DNA of 64,000 nucleotides from Atkinsonella hypoxylon (GCA_000729835.1 JFHB01000002.1:541467-605466); one strand, 5' to 3'. Positions 23,001-35,481 are shown, counted from the stretch's first letter. Made by a program: numbers and translations. Notes: generated from the sequence alone by a model not told the origin.

Positions 23001-24907
23001 ATGGCTGGCTGTGGCGATGCGGCTTCTCTACCGCCTGAAGAAAAGATCATGCAGCATACAATTTGTGTGAGTTTTTGAAAAAGCCCTAACATGCTTGGTC
23101 AATTCATTCCGAGAATGGGGCTGACTCACGACGATGACTAGGTTTCCAACAAGCATTTGGACATGATAAGACAGAAGCTTGAACTCACACGCCTTCCATA
23201 CGATGTTCCTCGATCACAGCAACAGCATCAGCATCAGCAGAACGGGAATGATAATGATAATGAGAATCATAGGTGGGAGCCCAAATCGACTCTCCCGCCC
23301 TTACTTAACCACTGGTACGCTCTTTGCCCTTCACTCTTTACAAACCTGTTCTTAGTTTTCAACTATGCAAAAGGTCTTCTACTGACGCTTCAATTTTACG
23401 AGGTAGGCTTGAACAATATTCCTGGCGCGACGAAGAGGCCAACTTCAACGCCGACGTACCACAGTTCCGAATCGCCATTCGAACACCATGTTCCGAGTTT
23501 CCGGCCCATCTACATTTTGTTCATTCTCCTTCGATGTTTGCCAATGCCGTTCCTTTACTTTTGATACCCCCTTTCCCGTTTACGAACCTTTCTTTGACAC
23601 ACCTTATCAATATTTTTACTACGCCAGATAACCCTTCCCAGGACATTCCCTTCCATCTGATCATGCCATCATTACCCGGCCTTGGTTTCAGCGATGCCAT
23701 AAATAGCAATGACAGGATGCTCCCCTTCATAGCGCAACTTTTTGATACTTTGATGAAGCGCCTTGGCTATCAATATTATCTCACTAGCAGCGCTACCCCA
23801 TCGCCGAACTCTGTCACGGATATCGACTTTCGACTTGTCAACCATATCGCCCTCGCCTATCCCGACTCGTGCCTTGGCGTACATTTAGTATCGCCGCCTT
23901 TCGAGGTACCAACTTTACATAAAAATCCGCTGCAAAGGCTCAAAAGGAAAATTGCCACGACTCTGCATACTGCATGCTTGGGATACTCACAGGCCGATAG
24001 CACTGCTTGTAGACGACCGTGGCAAGCTCGGAAACCGGCAAAGCAAAGACAGCCTTCCTTCGTTCCTGGTACCGGAATTAAAATGAACAACATTGCTGAG
24101 TCAACTATGCTGGCTTATGCACTTTGCGACTCGCCCGTCGGGGTATTGCTATTTATTGTCATGGTCCTCCGAATACTAGGGCCTGGACATGAGTTTGCAC
24201 ACAAGGATATCATTCAGATGGCCCAGTTGGCATGGCTTTCTGGGCCAGAAGGAACGATGAGGCTTTGGGCTCACTGCGCTTCTAGCTCTGATGACCTGCC
24301 GGTTTCGTCGAGGAGACCAAAAGTGGGCATCACGTCGTTTTTCAGGACTGAAGATGACATATCCAGCCACAAACAAAAGCCCAGTAGTTTACCATTTCCT
24401 GTCTTTTGCCCAAATACTCACACTTGCCTTGCTTGGGGAAAGTCAAAGTACAATATTCTTTCTTCGCAGTTGATCAAAGGCAGCGCTGGACTATTAGCTT
24501 GGGATAGACCAGCGGTCATTGCTACAGGGGTAAGGGGGTTAGCAAAAGCAATTATTGCCAACGATAAGAGGCTGCAGGCCACGGAAGATCCTCGCGTGGA
24601 CTTGCCGGAGCAAGTTTTGGTGGGTGGTGAACAACTAGTTTTGGCTGAGACATCAGGAACCACGGTTCAGGGCAAAGTATCGACTATTCCTGGCCCAGTC
24701 GAAGTACGTAAAGACGATGCGATGAAAGCATCGAGCAGCGGGGATGTAACTGGTCGGAGACGTCCGCCTGCGCCGCTAGTTCCTCTTGTTGGGGGATGGA
24801 GGCGTGAAGGCGTGCCGGAAAGGAAGGGATTTCCAAGCCAGGGGTCCCATAGAAGGAGTCAAAATACTTTTTATTCCGCTCGCGAGCGTGAACTAGCGAC
24901 GATATAG
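23001..24907 (+). CDS. Epoxide-hydrolase-fold protein, probably catalytically dead
   Basis: Three exons: 23001-23066, 23142-23314, 23407-24907; 579 aa. The joins give CVSNKHLDMIRQKLELTRLP, the N-terminal region of the microsomal-type epoxide hydrolase family, and NHWLEQYSWRDEEANFN across intron 2, a strong family match. The alpha/beta-hydrolase core follows: FVHSPS, LIMPSLPGLGFSDA (oxyanion region), RLGYQYYL, YPDSCLGVHLVSPP, and TMLAYALCDSPVGVL. In active members the segment after GYxYY carries the nucleophile motif GGDWG; here residues about 205-218 read TSSATPSPNSVTDI. The C-terminal GGHFAAxERP histidine motif is replaced by GSAGLLAWDRP (about 438). A Pro/Arg-rich tail of about 80 residues is unusual. 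It could be a pseudoenzyme or an early pseudogene, although the frame is intact. Confidence 0.75.
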
Positions 24908-25458
24908 TCCTTTTAAATTGCAGCGGAATGGTTTTTTTAAGTATCAAATAACACGTTAATGGAAGCAAAGGAGCGATAATCCTAATAATACCGGATTGTG
25001 AATGGCCGTGATAACTACATCTTCGCAAGCGAGTCCAGCGGTATGATGAATGAAGCTGTCGGTCTATGAGTGCATAGTAGGTCCGAAGGCAAATAGAGTA
25101 CCAGGGAGCCAATATGCGACAGCTGCTATCATCAAAATCCCGGTGGAAAAGATGAATCTGTGTGGTATAACTCGGTCTTGTGTAGGCGCTAAGCACGGAG
25201 TCAAGTCAGACATTCCATGCAATGGGTGGTCTGTGCACCACAGCTTCAGGCAGTCCTCGACCTCGTTGCTTCAATCAAGCAGCAAGCACTTGGGAATAGC
25301 AGCATCCCTTTGAGCCTGCTCTTTTCGAGTTGCCAGGACCTCAAAGCTTATATATACTCCTCTCTCGGTCGGTAACTACATAATCTTTTGCCGCCATACG
25401 ATGCTCCACCAATTCCGAATGATCCCCTAACCCGTCCAACATTGCGCATTTCGTCACC
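24908..25458. other. Upstream region of SEC8 with possible TATA element
   Basis: No gene seen. A TATATATA sits at 25349-25356, about 100 bp before the SEC8 start codon, and may be its core promoter. Confidence 0.4.
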
Positions 25459-28400
25459 ATGTCGATACGTTATGGGGGCGTCCCCCCGATGCGCAATGGC
25501 AATGGCTACGGGAATCCAGGCAGAGCCCCAGACGATTACGATACATATAATGGAAGCAGCCGTCTGAGAGATAGAGTGGATCGATTTGGTTCTCCGTCGC
25601 AGACCTCACGAGGCCTGTCTCCAGCCATCCGACACACGCCCTCACGAACGCGAATGCAGGACACCGGTGCTGAGCGTCAGATAACGCAAGTTCTGGAGCA
25701 TATCAGAGCGGAATGGCCGTTAATGTGCGAAAACGAATCGATACCGGTGCAGCTTGCCCTACAGCTGCTAGATACAAGTTCCGTCGGTCGAGCACATGAG
25801 TATCGCAAGTTCCAAGACACCCACAAGTACCTTCAAGATTCGTTGAAAAACATTGTGCACGAACATCATCAAGGCTTCAACAGCTCTATAGGGACTTTTC
25901 ACAAGATCCAAGGCAGCATTCAGGCGTCGCAAAAGAGAGTGCGGGATCTCAAAGAGTCATTGGCAGGCTCCAAGGCTAGCTTGTGCTCCACGGATCCCGA
26001 GCTCAAGAAGCTGTCTCAGATGTCGCAGGATTATGATGAGTTGCTGCAGACTCTGAACGAGCTGGATGACCTGCGGTCTGTCCCCGATCAGCTGGAAGCT
26101 CGAATATCGGAGAAGCGCTTCCTGGCCGCGGTTGAGGTTCTACAAAATGCGTTGCGAAAATTGAGGCGCCCAGAGTTGGACGATATCGGAGCTCTGAACG
26201 ACTTGAGACTGTATTTGGCCAACCAAGAAACCACTCTCATGGATATTCTTGTCGAGGAGCTGCACGAGCACTTGTACTTGAAATCCCCATACTGCCAGGA
26301 ACGATGGCAGAGTCTTGCCAAGGCACAAGGAGCCTATGCTGAGGGGTATGGTGATGCCAACACTATCCTGCCCTTTTACGCCGTGCTGGACACCATCGAG
26401 CTAGAAAAAGCGGTAACTGAGGACCCTATGAAGAACCCAGAGGCGGACACCTTCAACTATATTGGTTTACTGGTTGAGGCGTTGAATAAGCTTGGTCGAC
26501 TACAAAATGCCGTTGAGAATCTCAAACAACGACTGCCTGTGGAACTATTTGGTGTTGTGAACGAGACGATCAACGAGGTTGATCAGAGACATCCTAGTTC
26601 TCTTCGTGGTGCAGCTGGCAAGACGGATGGAATATTTATCTACAACAACAGAGAGACGCAAATGAGGGCAGATGTTATCTACGATTTGTTATGGACGCTG
26701 TACGGCAGATTTGAGGCCATTGCAGAAGGGCAGCGTGTTTTCCATGAGTTCATCAAGGCTCTCATTCGACGTGAGGGAGCGGGCAACAACAGCGCTCTGT
26801 TGGGAAGCTTCAAGGAGCTGTGGAACTTGTATCAGAATGAAATTCGATCACTGCTACACAATTATGTCACGACTGACGCTGATGTCTACCAATTTGATTC
26901 ACCTAATCCCGGCGCCAACCTCATCGGAAAGAAGGAACTCATGCGAGAGCATTTGTTCAAATTTGCGGAGGCGGACTCCAAATCGGTGGACATGGTAACG
27001 GAATATGATGCCCTCGAGGGAATCATCCAGGCCACTGTTCCCGGACTGACCAGTGCATCCCGCAAAGGGGGCCTGGACTCGAAGAAAAACCGAGTGACTG
27101 TGGATGGTGGTCTCATGAGGCGAGATACCGGTCAGGGACTCATAGGAGGGTCTTACAAGCAGACTATTGGCACTTACAAGTCACTTGTTGAGCCAAGTGT
27201 GTTCAACATGAGCCTGCTACTCCCTCCTACCCTGACCTTCCTCCAACGACTTAAGACCGTTGTCCCACCAGGGTCTGATCTAGCCACTAGCACGCTGACT
27301 ACTTTCCTCGACAACTTTCTGGTTAATGTTTTTCAGCCTCAGTTGGACGAAACTCTGATGAAACTGAGCGACTCTGTATTTGTGGAAGCCGATTCATTTG
27401 CTCAGGATCAGGCGTGGAACCAGATTGCCCCGCGACCAATTTTCAAAGGCACCACGCGTTTCTTCCAAATCGTCACTGCATTCTGTAAAATGCTGAGCAC
27501 TATTCCGCCGGATCAAGCCTTGAGTTCTCTTATTGTGACGCAGATGGCGCGGTACCTTGACCGATGCTTCGATTGGTACAGGTCACTAGTGACGAAGACG
27601 CAAGAACAAGGGAAGACTGCAGACAATTTAAGAGCAGCCGCGCGGTTCTCCATCCATTCTGGGCCACTAGAGGAGGTGATGAAGAAGCTGTGGAATACGA
27701 AAGGAGTTGACGTGAAGCTTCTTGATGAGGAGATTCAAGAGCTGATCAAGCAAACGAACGAGACTCGGTTGGAAATGAACGACATTATTCAGGATCGCGA
27801 CACTATCTTATCACTGTGTCTCCTATATACAAGCATGAAGTGGCTTGTTGCTAAGATTTCCAGTCTGAGGCATATAACAATGCACGAGACGGATTCTTCC
27901 CGACAAGCTCTTCCGCGACAGGCAAACCGGCGATGGACTCTAATGGGTGATCGCAGTAAGGCTGCGTCTGACCAAGGACCCGTCCATCTGCCTTTAACTT
28001 CAGAAACAGTGCAGTAAGTCCCTTGGCACTACAACACACCAAATCAGAGCATACCATCTCCGATGACGACAGAAACTAACTTGATCACACAGAAAATTCG
28101 ACAAGATTGTTGCATCATACGAAGACCTTGCCACCACGGCCCTCCTCACGCTCCACATGGAGGTCCGCTGTCGCATAGTCTACTCCCTCCGCAACACCCT
28201 CTCACCCGATCTAGCCCCCTACCTCCTCGAGCAGGAAGTCCGCGAACCTGATCCCGCCATCCTAAGCCTCAACCTCGATGTCGTCCTCTTCGACGAGACC
28301 ATCGTTCGCTCCCTCCGCGACAAGGAAGTCTCCTTTATCCGCACCGGCCTAGGCCGCCTCATCAATAGCTATCTTGTTGCCAATGCCAAGCTTGCTTCGC

Positions 28401-28738
28401 CCATGAACGAAAAGGGCTGTGACCGCATGCAGCTCAACATCCTGGTCCTGCAGCAGAACCTCAAAAATGTAGAAGACGGGGTTGATCTAGCCAGGGCTGC
28501 CAACTATTTTGCGCTATTCAATAAAGGTCCAGATGCGATTGTGGAAAAGGCAAGGGAAGACAAGAACAGAGGTGCCGAGGAGAGCGACGATGTTTTCACG
28601 TACGAGGAGCTCAAGGCGTTGGTGGAGTTGTGTTTTAGTGAGTCTATGGCTGATAAGGAACGGGGGATAGCCAGCTCTGCTAAGAGGAAGATGGACGATA
28701 AGTTGCTGGGGTTGAGTGAGTGTATGTGGCAGTCTTAG
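25459..28738 (+). CDS. SEC8: Exocyst complex component Sec8
   Basis: Two exons: 25459-28013 and 28093-28738, with intron 28014-28092 (donor GTAAGT, acceptor ACAG); the join gives ...SETVQKFDKIVASYEDL and 1066 aa, normal for fungal Sec8. After a disordered Arg/Gly/Pro-rich N-terminus (about 70 residues) comes the Sec8 N-terminal domain: QVLEHIRAEWPLM, SSVGRAHEYRKFQDTHKYLQ, FNSSIGTFHKIQGSIQASQ. This is a heptad-rich helical region used for exocyst bundling. The C-terminal helical rods include TFLDNFLVNVFQPQLDETL and FDWYRSLVTKTQEQGKTADN. Sec8 is a core subunit of the octameric tether that docks Golgi-derived vesicles at the growing hyphal tip and septa. The second exon is C-rich at third codon positions at its 5' end, unlike the first exon. 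Confidence 0.95.
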
Positions 28739-30340
28739 GTGTTGACAGTTTTTTTATTTTTATTTTTCCTATCTTGTGACTTGTTCAGCGTTTTGAGGGG
28801 ATCCAGTTCGGATGGGATTATGCATCTTGGTGTACGATAGTCGATGAATATGATGGATGCTGTAAGCTAGGCTTGTCGTGATGTTTGTAATAGTAGGTGG
28901 GTAAGGTATGATATCGAGGCTAGGGTGGATGGTGAAATATGGACCGGAGTGGCTCCCGCTTGTAGAACTATGGCAGATAATCGATTTTGATCAGGAGAGT
29001 CAGCAAAGGTACTGTTTTTTTTTTTTTTTTTTTTTTTTCCCTTGCCCAAGTTTTACTGTGAGCCGTGTACATCGACGTCAATTGGTGATAATTGGCATGG
29101 ATTGGTCCCACTTGGCACCGAGCATGATGAGAATGGGTTTCCAAATTAACAAAGGCACATTCAAACTAAAGTCGTTTTTTTTTAAATATTCAACTCTCCA
29201 GGGACACGTGATCACGACGAGTTAGCAGCGTAATGTTGAGCAAGATGGACACGAGACGTATAATGTCACATTCTGTAGAAGGGCAGGTCTCCTTGATAAC
29301 ACAGCGCGACGGTGGAAACCGCAGATTCGGTTTGTTCAGCGGCGAAAAGAGCGTGTGGCACAGCGACCGCTTTTGTTAACGGTTTGGTATCGTATCACTT
29401 GTGCCCTGGGTCAGGGAGACGAGACGGCCTTGTCTTGCTGGACACAAGGTAGCACAATCGGCTTGCCAAACGCCCCCTTATGTATCGGTTTCAGGCCCTG
29501 CGCCAGTCGGGACTTGATCGCTTGGTGAGTAGGAAATCTACGTATGGCTCCAATGTCCTCGATATCGGGGTTTTTTTTTTGTTTTGTTTTTTGTTTTTGT
29601 TAAAAAAAAAAAAAAGGGATTCGAAGGAAACATGTATGTAGCTGTTGACGCGGAGTCCTAACATGGCGATGGCTACCAGCGATTCTGTTATCGATGAACA
29701 GCACAAAAGTCAAGTGCCTTCAGGGCAGGCACGGAAAGAACCGCAGTTGTTATATATTTTTTTTAACAAATCAAAAAGAAAAAAACAAAAAGATAAAAAG
29801 ATAAAAAGAAAACAAGAAAACAAAACACCGGCCGGCTGGCGCCTGTGTCGTCAGTTTCTTCCGTAGGCTTGTTTGTTTCTCGTCTTGTCTTGCATCGCCT
29901 CAGAGCATGACATGGTGCCTGCCTATTGGCCAGCGAGGGCTCCTGGGCTCCTTTCCTGGCTGGAATGTGGTATCGAAAGCGACCATCTGTTTGCTGTGTG
30001 TGGGAGTCAGTCCATGGGACACTTTTATTAGTTATCGTGCATCTTTTATTGTCCGTCTCGTCACATGATGAGATGCGGCGCATTGACATGGAAGGGACAG
30101 ACGGAGGGTGGGCACGCCATGTGTTCGCATTGGTCCGTGCGAATTGATCGGTGTTCCGGCTGCGGCTGCGACTGCGACTGGGTGAGGGTGATAGATTATG
30201 CGAGCTGCGACTGCATATTCTTAATGTGCCGGGACGTTTGGCAGCTTGGCTTGTCGGTGTTTGTCGCGGTTAACATTGACTCGGAGTGCAGCGTGGTGTT
30301 CTTCTGTGCCATTGGGGCAGCACTGGGCCCTTTTGTGACT

Positions 30341-30410
30341 GGTCCTTCTGTGTCCTTCTGTGTCCTTCTGTGTCCTTCTGTGTCCTTCTGTGTCCTTCTG
30401 TGCCCTTCTG
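30341..30410 (+). repeat. 10-bp minisatellite, unit TGTCCTTCTG
   Basis: Seven head-to-tail units; the five at 30351-30400 are identical and the first and last differ by one or two bases. Not multiple of three, so the three frames on the complement give shifted Gly-His-Arg-Arg-Thr repeats. Confidence 0.95.
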
Positions 30411-30789
30411 TTGGCACATGCCGCCAGCGAATGGGTACGGAAGAGTTTGGTGGGCTGACTGACCCAACCAACCAGCCAGCTGGCTAGCCCTCTTGTTCTA
30501 CCAGGCCAGACACCTCCTCCCTCCCATGGCCCGCGCGACCGCCCGCCATTCACCACTTGTCAGCCAGTCAGATGCTTTGGTTGTGCCTTTAATCATGGGA
30601 TGGCACTCCATAGCCGCAGAGCAGGTTGGATCTGAAACTGGATGAAACTGCACTTGCTGCTGCCCTGCTCTGTTGGTATCACGATGATACCTTAATGTTA
30701 GTTCTTGCACACTGCGATGCTGTGTAGAGACGACGGAGTAATATTGACATCACCATGACAGCATGCGCACCCTATGCTCTTACTATGTA

Positions 30790-30968
30790 ATACACACACA
30801 TAAATACACACACATAAATACACACACATAAATACACACACATAAATACACACACATAAATACACACACATAAATACACACACATAAATACACACACATA
30901 AATACACACACATAAATACACACACATAAATACACACACATAAATACACACACATAAATACACACATA
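30790..30968 (+). repeat. 14-bp minisatellite, unit AAATACACACACAT
   Basis: About 13 nearly perfect tandem copies. Each unit is an (AC)4 core plus an AAAT spacer. On the complement every three units produce a 14-residue Cys/Val/Tyr repeat in all frames, which is a repeat artefact and not a gene. Confidence 0.95.
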
Positions 30969-31015
30969 CAGGCCATGTCGTTAGCTAGCGTCTGATTCCT
31001 GCTCAAAAGTACATA

Positions 31016-31052
31016 CTACCTACCTAGGTACCTACCTAGGTAGGTACCTAGT
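31016..31052. repeat. Cluster of TACCTAGGTA palindromes
   Basis: Overlapping and inverted copies of TACCTAGGTA and TACCTACC within 37 bp could fold into alternative hairpins. They lie just after the 14-bp minisatellite. Confidence 0.7.
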
Positions 31053-31861
31053 ACTCCGTACCCCGTAAAGCGTTGAGACTCTCCCTCCTTCCGTGTCCCA
31101 ACCTCGTGCTTGGTCCTTAGCCGTCGTCTCGCTCCAGTGTCAAGAAAAAGAGTCTGCCAAGCCCCTATAGAGTTGTAGCTAGCTGTCCCAAACTCTGCAT
31201 CCGACAGAACAGGAAGGGGTCGAATGTTGCGGCTTGCTTCCTGCACTTAATTCGTCTGTTCTATTTCGATAGTTTTTATGGTGTTTATTTTTATTTTTTT
31301 ATTTTTTTATTTTTTTCTTCCCCAATTTTTCTAAATTTTGTTTTTGTGCCTCGCCCCTTCCTTCCCAGCGAAAACTGGAGCACGGTCCAGGTGGACTTGT
31401 AGGCCAACACATGCGCCACAGCGTCCAATCTTGCGCGTTTACCCCTTGAGAGTGAGATACTACAATCAATCTTTTACAACTCCTTCATCTACGCCGCCGT
31501 CCAGCTGTAATCCAGGCAGCCCTGTCTTTCTTTTTTTATTCCCTCGGCAATATACACCCCCGTTGACGAGCATTAAACAAAACATCCTTCTTCTATTCTT
31601 GCCGCTCACTGTGTTTCCACTCGCACGCCATCGTCTTCATCCCGCTGCTGCTTGGCCACAATCCCACAGCCACGGCTCGACAAAGCCAAAACTTCGCATC
31701 CCAGGTCGTCGCGCATCATCAGCGTCAGGGGCCATCCGACCACATCCCGACGTCAGAAACATCATATCATCCGGGGCGTTACTTCTCTGCATACACATTA
31801 TTCAATCATCAAGTTTGCTAAATACATTCTGGCCGCTGGCCAGTTTGCCAATCTGTCCACC

Positions 31862-33600
31862 ATGGCGAATCCGTACGTCTCCCTCCGAACCACCTTTCCA
31901 GTCTCATTTTCCTCGGATCGTCTCGAATCGACGTGCTTACATTGAACTCTCAAACAGCTTCACCGTCGCCCTCCGCTCTTTCTGGCATACTATGACAAGT
32001 AACGATAGACGTAAGTTTTCCATCCTCAAAATTTTGTCATTCTTCCTTCGAAATTTCGACCAGCTAAGTTTTTTTTTTTCCTTTTCCGGTAGATTCGTCA
32101 TTCGATTCACCGCAACGGACTGGTCGACATGTACCGTTGCACAATAGTCGCGATGGGATTATGACAGGCGTAGCCACTGCCTTTGACTCTCGCGCCGACA
32201 TCAGCTCCCCTTACTCCGACGACGGTGGTCGTGGCTCGCCTGTTCGGAATGGCACCCAAAGTCCTATAGCTAGAGGCTACTCGCCAGGAATGCGCTCACA
32301 GTCAGCTCAAGCAAATGATGGCTTTGAGATTCAAAGTCCCGGCGATGTCCCTATGCAACCTTTTCAAAACGGCGTCCCTCCAGCACCTCCCGTTCGATAT
32401 TCATGGCAACGCATCGATTCATGGGCCGAGGAAAACTATCCCGAACTGTTCGATCAGTTGGGTGAAGGCGCCACCGTAAATGATGTCAACGATCTCGAGC
32501 ACCAACTTGACTGTTCTCTACCCCAGGATGTCCGCGAGTCTCTCATGGTTCACGATGGGCAAGAAAGGGGAGGAAGACCCACTGGCATCATTTTCGGATC
32601 AATGCTCCTGGATTGCGAAGAAATTGCCCAAGAATGGGAAACTTGGCGAAGGGTAAACCAGCAATATCTCTTGGAGACCACCACTGTTAAGCCGACTAAG
32701 CCCTCGAAAGCATTCGGCGGCAGCAGTGAAGCATCGTCGTCGAAACCAGCTCCTCGGCCCTCTTCCTCATCTTCCGCCGGTGACGATGAATGGCGCCACA
32801 GTCTTCTATCCCGCCAAGGCTCTGTGCCCCCCAACAGTGTCCAAAAATCGTATGCTCATGCCGGATGGATACCCCTGGTTCGCGATTGGGGCGGCAACAA
32901 TTTGGCCGTTGATCTGGCGCCTGGTCCCAATGGTCGCTGGGGTCAAATCATTCTATTTGGTCGAGACTACGACACAAAATACGTGGTAGCCCGTTCTTGG
33001 GGCGCGTTCCTCGCTCTTGTGGCTGACGATCTGAACAGTGGAAAGTGGTTCGTAGACGAGGAAAGCGGCGAACTCAAGCTGAGAGAATTCAAGGATGCCC
33101 GCGTAGAACCGGCTTACTTCAATATCTTACGGTGGAGAATGGATCAGAAACACGGCCGACGGCCCCCTCCGAACAAGCGACAGTCTGTGGTCGCCGGCAA
33201 AGCTTCCTCGCCTCGTGGCTCCCGCGCAGCTTCGCCGTACGGCAGTCCGGTGGAACCAAATGGTGACATGAGGGGCCGGTCATTGCAGCGACTCAATGGG
33301 TCGTCACCGCTGGCCAGCCCCATGCGGCCCGCAGGTGCTGGATACGGCAAAGTCCCACTGAGTAGAGTGACGGAGGAAACTGCCATTCCCGAAGTACCGA
33401 ATGCCACCATAGAGCCCAGCAAGCTAGTCGAGGTCGAAACGCCAAGACAAAGCGAGGAAGCCGAGAATGGGCTTCGAATCACGACCTTGGATCGCCCAGA
33501 GTTGGGCTTGCTCAAAGATAAGGAAAATGAGAATCCAACTAAAATGAACGGGAAAGCCGCTGCAATCAAGGGCGATACGATGAAGACGATTGAGATCTGA
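31862..33600 (+). CDS. KNR4: Knr4/Smi1 family cell wall assembly regulator
   Basis: Three exons: 31862-31872, 31958-32010, 32093-33600; 523 aa. The 11-nt first exon plus exon 2 give MANPFTVALRSFWHTMTSND, the expected N-terminus for this family. The Smi1/Knr4 (SUKH) domain runs from about residue 123 (YSWQRIDSWAEENYPELFDQ) through LPQDVRESLMVHDGQERGG, HAGWIPLVRDWGGNNLAVDL and GQIILFGRDYDTKYVVARSW to about residue 345. Both flanks are Ser/Pro-rich and probably disordered, as in yeast Knr4. In yeast the protein couples the Slt2 cell-integrity MAPK pathway to 1,3-beta-glucan and chitin synthesis; the same is inferred. All introns are 82-85 nt with canonical ends. Confidence 0.93.
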
Positions 33601-35335
33601 GCGACAGGATCCATACAAGATATTGCCAATGCTCATACAAAGCATGAGCAATATACATCAAAGACGACGACATGACTTCTTTTTTTCTTCCCCACATTGA
33701 CGCTTCCACCATGGAGACATCCGCACATCTCGTCCAGGCGGGCGTGGTAGAAGCAGACATGACTGATACACTTATAAAACAAAACATACAGGCGTTTAGG
33801 GCATCGAACAACGACGGTGTGGCTGATTACCTTGAAATTTTTTTTTTTTTTCCAACCGAGTCAAGGCTCACAGGATTTGTGGCATACTGGAATTTGGAAC
33901 CCACTTAACAGGGTTGCAGGTTCATGCGAACCTCAGCATTTAGTATTAGTGTACGTACGTACTCTTGGTGGTCGATGCTGTCACTTCAAGACGTGGTACC
34001 AATCTTGGTCTTATTCTCTTTTTTTTTTTTTTTTTTCCTTTTTTTTTTCCTCTTTTTTTACCTTCCATGCTGCTACAGTGGCTTAGGTGGGTGGGTTGTA
34101 CAAAGCGGATTCAAGTGGTAAAGTCTCACCGCTCATCTGCTGTCTGTAAAACGATATGGTTTCTGTGGCCAAAGCGTGGAGTGGAATGTAATTTTTACCA
34201 CTTTTTGTGTTGACTTTTCTAGTGCGTAGAGTGTACCACAAATACAAGGTCGGAGGAACTAACAAAGCATGTACGTCATATATAATCCACACATGATACA
34301 GACCTCTCTCTGTTCGCATTCACCCAATTTATCCATAGTCATCCTCGGCGACCAAGAGTTCAATGTTGGATATGAGAAGTGTGGCTTGCCAATTCTGAGA
34401 CCTCCCGTGTTGCGATACATCAACGACTTGTTTTCGTCGCCATGCCCACTTGACGATACATGCTTGTCTCACCCTCCGTCATTTTCGAGCTGTCACTGAG
34501 CCTAACATCTGGTGTTACGAACTCGGCACCCGAATGCAACAGTATTTGCTCATCCGATCCCTGCCTGGTACCCTGCTGCCCCTTCCGAACGCGCGACGGC
34601 GATAGCTACGTCACGAATTAGCTTGTGGCTTGTTGGCTATTTGAAGTTCCATGAGATGAGTACTTATATATCTGCGTGGAGGCCTCCACAAACCAAGTAC
34701 TTCTCTGCTTATAGCTACTGCATCCTGAACGATGCAGAAGAGGACGATGACTGAAGATGAGTGTTCAGACGCGGTGCATGCGGGATGAGAGGATCGGATC
34801 GCTGTTGTCATACATGGACTTTGTTGATCGGAACATCGCTACGCGGCACCGCATCCTGCAAGTAAGTGTCTTGGCTTTCAGCAACTTGACTACACTACCA
34901 CGGTGCTTGAGCTTCATGTGTCACGTACACTGATGCTGCTTCATGTCGGCTGCTCTGGACTACTTTGCAGGACGCGGGAGATGGTGAGATGGTGATGAGC
35001 ATCACGTCGAATGTGGTTATTCATTGCCTGGATCATACTGGCAGCGCTACGAAGTAATCTTTCTGGCTTTTCCCTTTGATGTTTTTTGTTCCCAAGGCTT
35101 CTGAGGTTGCGTCTGTAGTTGGATCTCTTGAGGAAGGGGCCCCTCTGCTGGCTCTGCAACATGCAGCATGCAGCATGCAGCACGTACGTAGGCATTATCG
35201 TGAAGAGTGGCATTGCTTTCAATATTGAGTTCTAATAGGGAGTGACACTGTTGATCAAGTCAAGCCATGATACTTGGATATTTTGCTCTGGAGATAGCGT
35301 GCTCGGGAAAAGGGGGTTTAGTGGTGTAGAATGGG

Positions 35336-35343
35336 TATAAATA
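35336..35343 (+). promoter_or_regulatory. TATA box of the Cys-rich peptide gene
   Basis: TATAAATA within GGGTATAAATAGGGGG, a near-consensus TATA element with G-rich flanks, 139 bp before the start codon. It predicts a transcription start near 35365 and a leader of roughly 115 nt. Such strong boxes are uncommon elsewhere in this window. Confidence 0.65.
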
Positions 35344-35423
35344 GGGGGCAAGTCTGTCCATGAAACTCAGTCGATTTGAACCACGGCCTCAACAAAACAC
35401 TTTGTCTACCCATCATCCGCGTC

Positions 35424-35424
35424 T

Positions 35425-35454
<30 letters not shown>
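35424..35454 (+). repeat. (TCAA)n tetranucleotide repeat in a 5' leader
   Basis: About seven TCAA units end 28 bp before the start codon of the Cys-rich peptide gene, inside its predicted 5' UTR. Confidence 0.9.
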
Positions 35455-35457
<3 letters not shown>

Positions 35458-35481
35458 ACTCATCCGCCTCCATTTCCCAAA

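Larger units (their letters stand above)
28739..31861. other. Long repeat-rich intergenic region upstream of KNR4
   Basis: 3.1 kb without a supported gene. It contains T runs (29016-29038), an (AT)-rich segment at 29570-29615, an A-rich block at 29760-29825, two minisatellites (30341-30410 and 30790-30968), a palindrome cluster (31016-31052) and TTTTTTA repeats at 31285-31320. The last 500 bp are pyrimidine-rich and probably the KNR4 promoter and 5' leader. Confidence 0.6.
33601..35481. other. Intergenic region upstream of the Cys-rich peptide gene
   Basis: No gene recognised. Poly-T blocks occur at 33838-33850 and 34019-34060, and an ATGCAGC short repeat at 35160-35180. The right end is a clear promoter with a TATA box and a tetranucleotide leader repeat, listed separately. 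Confidence 0.5.

Noticed and set aside
30196..30556. Three overlapping minus-strand Gly-His-Arg-Arg-Thr repeat frames
   Set aside because: Artefact of the 10-bp minisatellite read in different frames.
30341..30968. Possible CRISPR-like array
   Set aside because: Units are directly adjacent with no spacers, and the genome is eukaryotic.
30698..31006. Cys/Val/Tyr repeat protein on the minus strand
   Set aside because: Pure translation of the 14-bp minisatellite, open in all three frames.
31338..32147. Long plus-strand frame ahead of KNR4
   Set aside because: It crosses the KNR4 first exons in the wrong frame and is Ser/Pro/Thr-rich leader DNA; the spliced KNR4 model explains the region.
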